From Actinomyces glycerinitolerans (GTDB taxonomy: Bacteria > Actinomycetota > Actinomycetes > Actinomycetales > Actinomycetaceae), in NCBI RefSeq assembly GCF_900098745.1, contig NZ_FQTT01000002.1, positions 1-64,000 on the forward strand: a DNA stretch of 64,000 nt, read 5' to 3'. How positions within the stretch are numbered: position 1 is the stretch's first letter; every line of letters starts with the position of its first letter. Below are positions 57,690-64,000 of this stretch, piece by piece. Below the pieces are notes generated by a model. It saw nothing but the letters and a program-made list of their open reading frames with translations. It searched no databases and was not told the DNA's origin. The position numbers and the translations under genes are program-made.

Positions 57690-59099
57690 ATGGCACACAC
57701 ACCGGCACTCACTCAGCCCACAGACGCACTGCCGAACGCCGGCGCCCGCCTTGACCGACTGCCCACCAGCCGCTTCCACTGGTCGGTGTACTGGATGGTC
57801 GCCTTCGGACTGCTCGTAGGTTGGAGCAACGCCATCGGCGGACTGGTTCTAGCAGTGCTTGCGGAGATCGGCTGGACCGACAACTCCTCGTCCGCGATCT
57901 TCTCCTCGCTTACCACGGCCGGGATGTTCGTGGGAGCACTGGTCGGCGGCGCGATCGGCGATCGCCTGGGACGCCGCAACGGCTTCCTCGGATTCGTGGC
58001 CTTTCACATCATCACCATGCTGGTCGCGGCCGCCTCCCCGAACATGACCTTCCTCATCATCGTGCGGGTGTTCATGGGGATGGCGCTCGGCGGCCTACTC
58101 ACCGTGCTGTTCGCCTCCTGGACGGAGTACGTCCCCTCACGGGACCGCGGCTCCTGGTCCTCCCGGGCATCCTTCATCGGCAACTGGTCCTACCCGATCT
58201 GCTCACTGATCGCCTCCTACCTCGTCGGAGTCGTCAGCCCCGAGGCCAACTGGCGCATCCAGTTCATCATCCCGGCCGTCACCTCAACGATCGTCCTGAT
58301 CATCGTCTGGCGACTCTTCCCCGAGTCACCGCGTTGGCTGGAGTCCAAGGGCCGCTACCGGGAGGCGAATGAACTGCTCAGGAAGATCGAGGCCGATGTC
58401 GAGCGGCAGAAGGGCATCACGCTGGAGCCGGCAGCCGACGCCGTGGAGGAGCACGCGAAGACCCAGGGCCAGGTGAACCTCCCCTACAGCGCCCTGTTCA
58501 AGGGCGAACTGCTCAAACGAGTTATCGTCGGCTCCTTCGCCCTGATCGCCATGAACGTCATCCAGTACACACTCATCAATTGGCTACCGACCATGTTGCT
58601 CTCCCAGGGCATCGACTTGGCCGACTCCGTAGTGCTGAACACCATGAGTATGTTCGGGGCACCCATCGGCATCTTCATCGCCATATTCATCATCGACCGC
58701 TTCCCGCGTCGTGTATTCGGTATCGGGCTGTTGCTCATAATCGCGGTGCTGGGATACGTCTACTCGCTGCAGACCTCAATGACCGCGCTGTCCGTCGTTG
58801 GCTTCTTCCTGATCATCTTCGTCTATATGTTCGTCTGCTTCGCCTCGGCCGTCTACGTCCCGGAGATATGGCCGACGGCGGCAAAGCTGCGTGGCTCCGG
58901 GCTGGCCAACTCGGTCGGCCGCGTCAGCGGAATCCTCTCCCCATATGCGGTGGCCGCCCTGCTGGACGCGTCCGGTGTCACCGGAGTCTTCATTCTCCTC
59001 GGGGCTACAGCGGTTGTCACCGCAGCCGTTATCGCCGTCTTCGGCGTGGAGAGCCGCGGGGCGTCTATTGAGTCGATTTCCAACGTCGACATCGACTAA
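57690..59099 (+). CDS. MFS transporter 1 of the sugar/polyol operon
   Basis: The protein has 469 residues and 12 transmembrane segments. MFS motif A reads GGAIGDRLGRRNGF near residue 85. The sugar-porter-like PESPRWLESKGRYREA lies near 210 between helices 6 and 7, with a charged loop of about 40 residues. VPEIWPTAAKLRGSGLANS near 390 is the helix 10-11 motif common in sugar and organic-acid symporters. It is a proton-coupled importer by family. Substrate cannot be read; the dehydrogenases next door suggest a sugar or sugar alcohol. GAGAGCTC precedes ATG 57690. Related to MFS 2 (61258) along its length. Confidence 0.85.
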   Translation: MAHTPALTQPTDALPNAGARLDRLPTSRFHWSVYWMVAFGLLVGWSNAIGGLVLAVLAEIGWTDNSSSAIFSSLTTAGMFVGALVGGAIGDRLGRRNGFLGFVAFHIITMLVAAASPNMTFLIIVRVFMGMALGGLLTVLFASWTEYVPSRDRGSWSSRASFIGNWSYPICSLIASYLVGVVSPEANWRIQFIIPAVTSTIVLIIVWRLFPESPRWLESKGRYREANELLRKIEADVERQKGITLEPAADAVEEHAKTQGQVNLPYSALFKGELLKRVIVGSFALIAMNVIQYTLINWLPTMLLSQGIDLADSVVLNTMSMFGAPIGIFIAIFIIDRFPRRVFGIGLLLIIAVLGYVYSLQTSMTALSVVGFFLIIFVYMFVCFASAVYVPEIWPTAAKLRGSGLANSVGRVSGILSPYAVAALLDASGVTGVFILLGATAVVTAAVIAVFGVESRGASIESISNVDID

Positions 59100-59222
59100 A
59101 CCCGCCGCTTCGTCCTGACAAGGCACACCACGGGCGCCGGTGCCGCTCGGCGGCCGCACTCCCTAACCATTCTCTATCCACCCGGCTTGAGCCCTTCACA
59201 CACAATCCAGAAAGGAATCATC

Positions 59223-60299
59223 ATGAAGGCACTTGCACGCTACGGCAAGGAATTCGGCGGATACCGCCTCATCGACGTCCCAGTCCCCGAGATCGGGGAC
59301 GAGGACCTGCTCGTCAAGGTCGGAGCCGCCACCATCTGCGGCGCGGACATGAAGCACTTCCGCGTCGACAACGGCTCGGACGAGTTCAACTCCATCCGCG
59401 GTCACGAGTTCGCCGGCGAGATCGTCAAGGTCGGGTCCAAGGTGACCGACTGGCACGTCGGCCAGCGCGTGGTCTCGGACAACACCGGCCACGTCTGCGG
59501 CATCTGCCCCGCCTGTGAGCGGGCGGACTTCCTGTGCTGCGAGAACAAGGTGAACATCGGCCTGGACAACAACCGCTGGGGCGGCGGATTCACCAAGTAC
59601 GCGATCATCCCCGGTGAGATCCTGCGCATCCACCGTCACGCGATCTGGGAGCTGCCCGACTGGCTGCCCTATGAGCAGGCGGCAGCCATCGAACCGCTGT
59701 GCAACTCCTACAAGGCGGTCGCCGAGCAGACCCACCTCAAGCCCGGACAGGACGTCGTCATCATCGGCGCCGGCCCACTGGGCCTGTACTCCGTGCAGGT
59801 CGCCAAGCTGATGGGCGCGGTCAACATTGTGCTGGTGGGTCTCGACGCCGACGTCAACACTCGTTTTGAGGTCGCCAAACAGCTCGGCGCGACGCACGTG
59901 GTCAACGGCTCCCAGGAGGACGTCGTCGCCCGGTGCCAGGAGATCTGCGGCAAGGACAACCTCGGACTGGTGATCGAGTGCTCCGGCGCAAACATCGCCC
60001 TGGAGCAGGCCATCAACATGGTGCGCCCCAACGCGGAGATCGTCCGCGCCGGCATGGGCTTCAAGCCACTGAACTTCCCCATCAACCGCATCACCGAGTG
60101 GAACATCTCGCTGATAGGTCACATGGCCTACGACTCGACCACCTGGCGCAACGTGCTGCGACTGGTCGACCACAAGAAGGTTCAACTCGCACCGATGATC
60201 ACCCACCGCTTCGGCCTCTCCGAATGGGAGAAGGGCTTCGAGGCCATGGCCGCCAAGGACGCCATCAAGGTCGTCCTCACCTATGACTTCGACGACTGA
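59223..60299 (+). CDS. Zinc-dependent MDR dehydrogenase 1 (polyol/sugar)
   Basis: The enzyme has 358 residues from ATG at 59223 (AAAGGA upstream). Catalytic zinc ligands are Cys38 (ATICGADMKHF), GHEFAGEIVKVG (His about 60, Glu about 61) and a Glu near 155 (AAAIEPLCNSYKAV). A structural zinc lobe CGICPACERADFLCC lies near 95-110. Rossmann fold: VVIIGAGPLGLYSVQVAKLM near 180 (GxGxxG) with a later Asp in VLVGLDADVNTRFE, indicating NAD(H). FGLSEWEKGFEAM near 335 is the family end. Sorbitol/galactitol-type dehydrogenase: it oxidises a polyol or a sugar to the ketose or keto-sugar. Exact substrate unknown. Confidence 0.87.
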   Translation: MKALARYGKEFGGYRLIDVPVPEIGDEDLLVKVGAATICGADMKHFRVDNGSDEFNSIRGHEFAGEIVKVGSKVTDWHVGQRVVSDNTGHVCGICPACERADFLCCENKVNIGLDNNRWGGGFTKYAIIPGEILRIHRHAIWELPDWLPYEQAAAIEPLCNSYKAVAEQTHLKPGQDVVIIGAGPLGLYSVQVAKLMGAVNIVLVGLDADVNTRFEVAKQLGATHVVNGSQEDVVARCQEICGKDNLGLVIECSGANIALEQAINMVRPNAEIVRAGMGFKPLNFPINRITEWNISLIGHMAYDSTTWRNVLRLVDHKKVQLAPMITHRFGLSEWEKGFEAMAAKDAIKVVLTYDFDD

Positions 60300-60346
60300 C
60301 TCCATCCACTAATTCCAACCCCGGTTTCAGGAAGGGAAACGACAAC

Positions 60347-61261
60347 ATGCTGGCAGATTTGGCGTGGTGGCTGCGCCACGCGCAGGCGAACGGATACGCG
60401 ATACCCCATTTCAACACGTGGAACGCGGAGATGCTCATGGGCGTCATGGATGCCGCGGAGGAGACGCGCTCCCCCGTCATCATCTCCTTCGGTACCAGTT
60501 TCACGGGCAACGTCGTGTTCGAGGAATTCGCCTGGCTGATGCGCAATATGGCGGAGCATGCGAACGTGCCCACCATCGTTCACTGGGATCACGGGCGCAG
60601 CTTCGACATCGTCCACAACGCCTACGTACACGGCAATAACGCGATCATGCGTGACGCCTCGAAACTGCCATTTGAGGAGAATGTCGCCGAGACCAAGCGG
60701 GTAGTGGACTACTTCCACCCGCGCGGGGTTCCGGTGGAGGCCGAGTTGGGCCACGTGGGCGACTACGGCGACTACGAGGAGGTCCTGGCGCACTACCAGT
60801 ACACGGATCCCGCACAGGCCGCGGAGTTCGTGGAGCGCACAGGCTGCGATGCGCTGGCGGTCGCCATTGGCAATATCCACGGCCCCTACAGTTCACCGCC
60901 GCGCATCGCCCATGATGTGCTGGAGGCGGTACGCGAGGCCGTTGACATCCCGCTCGTCCTGCACGGCGCCTCCGGAATCCCGGACGACGACGTGCGCCGG
61001 GCGATCGCCAACGGCGTCGCCAAGGTGAATATTCACTCCGAGCTGGGGGAGGCGGCCATGGCCGCCATCGTCAAGGACACGTCCACCAACTACGTGAACA
61101 CCCAGCTGCGCGTACGTGCGGCGCTCAAGCAGCGCGCCCTGGAGAAGATCGAGCTGCTGGGCTCCGCCGGTCACGCCGACGCCATGCCGGTGGTGGCCGG
61201 CGATCTCAACCGGGTGACCGACGGACGCGCGCCGACTCCTGAGGGGCTGAAGGCACAATGA
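60347..61261 (+). CDS. Class II (zinc) ketose-phosphate aldolase
   Basis: The protein has 304 residues from ATG at 60347 (AGGAAGGGA upstream). Class II fructose/tagatose-bisphosphate aldolase family: IPHFNTWNAEML near residue 20 (Asn of the family opening), TIVHWDHGRSFD near 85 (catalytic Asp and zinc His), VEAELGHVGDYGDYEE near 130 (zinc Glu), NIHGPYSSPP near 180 (zinc His), LHGASGIPDDDVRRAI near 208 (zinc His; LHGGSG in most), and GVAKVNIHSEL near 228. It cleaves a ketose 1-phosphate or bisphosphate to dihydroxyacetone phosphate and an aldehyde. The Gly-to-Ala change in the phosphate loop and the WDHG in place of LDHG mark a separate subfamily. The stop overlaps the next start. Confidence 0.87.
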   Translation: MLADLAWWLRHAQANGYAIPHFNTWNAEMLMGVMDAAEETRSPVIISFGTSFTGNVVFEEFAWLMRNMAEHANVPTIVHWDHGRSFDIVHNAYVHGNNAIMRDASKLPFEENVAETKRVVDYFHPRGVPVEAELGHVGDYGDYEEVLAHYQYTDPAQAAEFVERTGCDALAVAIGNIHGPYSSPPRIAHDVLEAVREAVDIPLVLHGASGIPDDDVRRAIANGVAKVNIHSELGEAAMAAIVKDTSTNYVNTQLRVRAALKQRALEKIELLGSAGHADAMPVVAGDLNRVTDGRAPTPEGLKAQ

Positions 61262-62715
61262 GTCGGCAGGTCGGCCGGCCGGGTATGGATTCGGCAGCCC
61301 AGCAGATGGAGTCCGCACAGGCGCTGGCCACCCTGGAGCAGTTGCCGGTGTCCCGCTGGCACTGGAAGGTGTTCTGGGTGCTGGGACTGGCGCTCCAGTT
61401 CAACGGCATTCTGAACTCGTCGGGGAACTCGGTCCTGGCCGACCTGGTAGACCGGGGGTGGTCGAACAACTACTGGAACGCCTTCTTCTCATCGGCGATG
61501 ATGATGGGCTTCTTCGTGGGCTCGCTCGCCGCGGGCGGTCTCGGGGACCGGATCGGGCGCAAGCGCACCTACGAGCTGTGCATTCTCGTATTCGGCGCCA
61601 TGGCGCTGGCGGCGGCCTGCGCCCCCGGAATGATCTTCCTGACCGTGTGCCGCGGGCTAATGGGAATCGGCATGGGCGGCGGCATCGTCCTCGGCTACGG
61701 CACCTTCACCGAGTTCATGCCAGCCCGGGTGCGGGGCACCTGGTCGGCCCGCATCTCCCTGCTGGGCAACCTCTCCCCCTTAATCGCCGCGATCCTGGCC
61801 GCCGCGCTCATCCCGGCGCTGAGCTGGCGGGCGGTGTTCGTGGTGGCCGGGGTCCTGTCCCTGGTGATGCTCGTCGTCGTTCACCTCCACCTCGAGGAGT
61901 CTCCCCGCTGGCTGATCGCCTCGGGGAGGGACGACGACGGCGTCGCCATCGTCCGCGGGGCCGCCGCCCGCAGCGGCGTCGTCGTCAACGGCCCCGACGA
62001 CGCAGCCACCCGCCCCAATGGTTCCGGCACAAGCGACGCGGCCCCGGCCACGGTCGCGGCGTCCGCCCAGACCAAGGTCGCAGTTCCACTGTCGGCCTTC
62101 TTCACCGGTGATCTGGGCCGCCGCACCCTGGTGGCCACGGCGACCCTGATCGCCATGAACCTGTCCCTGTACACCATCACCCAGTGGGTGCCGACCATCT
62201 TCGTCAACCAGGGGATCGACATCTCCAAGTCGCTGGCGATGTCGATGATCATGATGATCGGCGCTCCGGTGGGGGTGTTCATCTCCACACTGATCATGGA
62301 CCTGCTGCCCCGCAAGGTCCTCGGACCGGGGCTCATCGTCCTGGTGGCCGTGCTGGGGTATGTCTACTCCCGGCAGACCTCCGAAGTCACGATCCTGGCG
62401 ATCGGCACCCTGATGATCGTCGTCCTGTATATCTACAACAGCTTCTCGTCGGCCGTATACGCGCCCGAGATCTGGCCGACCGCGCAGAAGATGCGCGGGC
62501 TCGGCATTGCCAACTCCATCGGCCGGGTCGTCGCCATCGCCTCGCCCTACCTGGTGGCCTGGCTGCTGACCGAGTTCGGCGTCATCGCCGTATTCGTCGT
62601 CCTGGGGCTGCTGCTGAGCGCCTGCGCACTGGTGCTGGCGATCTTCGGCATCGAGACGCGGGGACGCAGCGTCGAAGAGATGGCACTACCTATCCGCACG
62701 GCAGAAGCCGCTTAG
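61258..62715 (+). CDS. MFS transporter 2 of the sugar/polyol operon
   Basis: The protein has 485 residues from ATG at 61258 (ATGA overlap). It has 12 transmembrane segments, motif A AGGLGDRIGRKRTYEL near 90, and ESPRWLIASGRDDDG near 215. The loop between helices 6 and 7 is unusually Ala/Thr/Asn-rich (about 235-270). APEIWPTAQKMRGLGIANSI near 400 matches the same place in MFS 1. The two transporters share the helix 7 start (IAMNLSLYTITQWVPTIFVN against IAMNVIQYTLINWLPTMLL), so one arose from the other. Having two in one operon suggests two related substrates or import plus export. Confidence 0.85.
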   Translation: MSRQVGRPGMDSAAQQMESAQALATLEQLPVSRWHWKVFWVLGLALQFNGILNSSGNSVLADLVDRGWSNNYWNAFFSSAMMMGFFVGSLAAGGLGDRIGRKRTYELCILVFGAMALAAACAPGMIFLTVCRGLMGIGMGGGIVLGYGTFTEFMPARVRGTWSARISLLGNLSPLIAAILAAALIPALSWRAVFVVAGVLSLVMLVVVHLHLEESPRWLIASGRDDDGVAIVRGAAARSGVVVNGPDDAATRPNGSGTSDAAPATVAASAQTKVAVPLSAFFTGDLGRRTLVATATLIAMNLSLYTITQWVPTIFVNQGIDISKSLAMSMIMMIGAPVGVFISTLIMDLLPRKVLGPGLIVLVAVLGYVYSRQTSEVTILAIGTLMIVVLYIYNSFSSAVYAPEIWPTAQKMRGLGIANSIGRVVAIASPYLVAWLLTEFGVIAVFVVLGLLLSACALVLAIFGIETRGRSVEEMALPIRTAEAA

Positions 62716-62738
62716 TTTCTCAAAGAGGAGATACACAC

Positions 62739-63791
62739 ATGAGCACCAATTCAAAGGCCGTACTCGATCACCCCGGCCTGATGACCATCAAGGCCTGCGA
62801 GCGCCCGACACCCGGCCCCGGCGAGGTTCTGATCAAGATCGCCCGGGTCGGAATGTGCGGCTCGGACATGCACGGTTTCAAGTCCGGTCCCTACATTCCG
62901 CCGCAGCCCGGCCAGGAGGTGGGGCTGGGGCACGAGCCCGCGGGCGTCGTAGTCGAGGTCGGCGATGACGTGACCGAATTGAAGGCCGGCGACCGCGTCT
63001 GCGTCGAGCCCGGTATCCCCTGCTACACCTGCGAGTTCTGTCTGTCCGGGCACTACAACGTATGCCCGAATGTGGACTTCATGGCCACCGCGCCCAACTA
63101 CCGAGGTGCCTTCACCGAGTACCTGGTGCATCCGGCCACGCTTGTGTTCCCGCTGCCCGATGAGCTCAGCCTTGATGAGGGAGCCCTCGTGGAGCCGGCC
63201 TCGGTGGCCGTGCACGCGGTCGAGATGGCGGGCACGCTCCTGGGCAAGACTGTCGTCATCCTCGGGGCGGGCGCCGTAGGCCTCATGGTTTCTATGGTCG
63301 CCCGCATGGCGGGTGCCCGGAAGATCGTCGCCGTCGATCTGCAGGACAGCAGGCTGCAGACCGCGCGCAGGCTGGGCGCTGACGCCACGGTGAACAGCGG
63401 TGAAGGCGACCCGGTCGCCCGGATTAAGGAGGTCGTCGGCCGGTACGGGGCCGACGTCGTATTTGAGACAGCTGGTGCGGTGCCTACCGTGAAGCTCGGT
63501 CTGCAGGTGGTCAAGCGCCGCGGCAGGTTCATGATTGTGGGCACGGTCCCCGGCGAGGCGCCGGTGCCATTCCTGGCGATCAACCGCGAGGTGACGATCC
63601 AGACCGTGTTCAGGTATTGCAACTCCTACCCGACCACCATTGAGCTTATCCGCTCCGGTGCCCTGAGGGTGTCAGAACTGATCGATCGGCACTTCGCATA
63701 CGCAGATATCCAGCACGCCTTCGAGACGGCCGTGGGTGACCCCGGATCTTTCACCAAGGCGGTCGTCGTGGTTGATGACTCCCTGAAGTGA
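62739..63791 (+). CDS. Zinc-dependent MDR dehydrogenase 2 (sorbitol/xylitol dehydrogenase-like)
   Basis: The enzyme has 350 residues from ATG at 62739 (GAGGAG upstream). It has VGMCGSDMHGFKSGPY near residue 42 (zinc Cys and GSD as in sorbitol/xylitol dehydrogenases), GLGHEPAGVVVEVG near 67 (zinc His, Glu), and the structural zinc lobe CVEPGIPCYTCEFCLSGHYNVC near 88-108. Zinc Glu is in ALVEPASVAVHAVEM near 150. The NAD site is VVILGAGAVGLMVSMVARMA near 170, with VAVDLQDSR. The active sites are complete, so both dehydrogenases should work. Different active-site loops mean two different substrates or two steps, such as oxidation of a polyol and of its epimer. Confidence 0.88.
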   Translation: MSTNSKAVLDHPGLMTIKACERPTPGPGEVLIKIARVGMCGSDMHGFKSGPYIPPQPGQEVGLGHEPAGVVVEVGDDVTELKAGDRVCVEPGIPCYTCEFCLSGHYNVCPNVDFMATAPNYRGAFTEYLVHPATLVFPLPDELSLDEGALVEPASVAVHAVEMAGTLLGKTVVILGAGAVGLMVSMVARMAGARKIVAVDLQDSRLQTARRLGADATVNSGEGDPVARIKEVVGRYGADVVFETAGAVPTVKLGLQVVKRRGRFMIVGTVPGEAPVPFLAINREVTIQTVFRYCNSYPTTIELIRSGALRVSELIDRHFAYADIQHAFETAVGDPGSFTKAVVVVDDSLK

Positions 63792-63801
63792 GGCGATGGC
63801 C

Positions 63802-64000
63802 ATGGCGAACCTCGACGTCCTGTGCGTCGGCTCCTCGGTGGTCGACATCCCGCTGCACCCGGTCGACAGAAGCGTCTTCGACACCGTCTCCTATCCGGTT
63901 GACGACATCTCCATGCAGGTAGGCGGAGACGCGCTGAACGAATCCATCATCCTGTCCCGCCTGGGAGCCCGAGTGGGACTGGTGACCGCAGTCGGAGACG
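63802..64000 (+). CDS. PfkB-family sugar kinase, N-terminal part (cut by window edge)
   Basis: From ATG 63802 (GAGG 8 bases upstream; ATG 63796 is also possible) the frame runs open to the window end: MANLDVLCVGSSVVDIPLHP, then ...ISMQVGGDALNESIILSRLGARVGLVTAVGD. Here VGG-DALNES is the ribokinase/PfkB motif 1 (GGxxxN). The ATP- and anion-hole motif (GAGD) lies beyond base 64000. It follows the dehydrogenase by about 10 bases, so it is in the operon. It should phosphorylate the ketose made by the dehydrogenases, feeding the aldolase. Confidence 0.85.
   Translation, partial: MANLDVLCVGSSVVDIPLHPVDRSVFDTVSYPVDDISMQVGGDALNESIILSRLGARVGLVTAVGD

Overview
The window is high-GC DNA from an actinobacterium, most likely Actinomyces or a close relative in the Actinomycetaceae (inference). 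The clues are strong G/C third-position bias, the gene families (Lhr helicase, GuaB1-type GMP reductase, UvrA paralogue, large surface amylopullulanase, YhgE/Pip exporters), and many genes whose ATG or GTG sits 6-8 bases after a TAnnnT -10 box, meaning leaderless transcripts. The window is a mosaic of ordinary chromosomal genes and decayed accessory or defence DNA, with a dense set of short intergenic repeats.

Region 1 (1-6.7 kb) is accessory and decayed. It holds the end of an IS1634-like element, a Fic gene that has lost its 5' end and whose expected catalytic His is Arg, an unknown multi-pass membrane protein, and a DISARM remnant. In the remnant a truncated drmD helicase is joined out of frame to drmC, and a second drmC 3'-end fragment lies beyond a small DUF3800-like gene. 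A Phd/PIN toxin-antitoxin remnant follows, next to a 123-bp inverted-repeat element. Region 2 (6.7-25 kb) carries an Fe-S oxidoreductase, a YrdC-family protein, lhr, a MntA antitoxin with only a scrap of its HepT toxin, a UvrA paralogue, an SPFH/ribbon-helix-helix pair, a HAD phosphatase divergent from a ROK regulator, rarA, and an intact MntA-HepT pair. Two more 123-bp inverted-repeat elements lie here.

Region 3 (25-48.4 kb) has a cytosolic pullulanase, a TetR gene divergent from a membrane protein over a double operator, and a 2026-residue secreted amylase-pullulanase. A roughly 1-kb non-coding stretch full of phased 19-23-bp repeats comes next, followed by a heterodimeric ABC exporter with one degenerate ATP site, a YhgE exporter with its own divergent TetR gene and double operator, and two PLP enzymes of sulfur amino-acid metabolism. 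Region 4 (48.5-53.2 kb) is a compact locus: a SAV_915-like protein, a small WXG100-like helical protein, an LXG/WXG-like protein with a hydrophobic C-terminus, and three tandem paralogous membrane proteins that look like duplicated immunity or partner genes. It is the best candidate here for an undescribed system.

Region 5 (53.3-64 kb) has the GuaB1 enzyme, aquaporin, three tRNA genes flanking an AbiEii-like pair, and a sugar/polyol operon (MFS, MDR dehydrogenase, class II aldolase, MFS, second MDR dehydrogenase, PfkB kinase cut by the window edge) behind a perfect 28-bp palindrome. The operon suggests uptake, oxidation to a ketose, phosphorylation and aldol cleavage. The starch genes would feed hexoses into the same central metabolism.

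A recurrent family of 22-23-bp units (core CCGAGRTCGG), in groups of two or three, occurs at seven intergenic sites and ties the window together.
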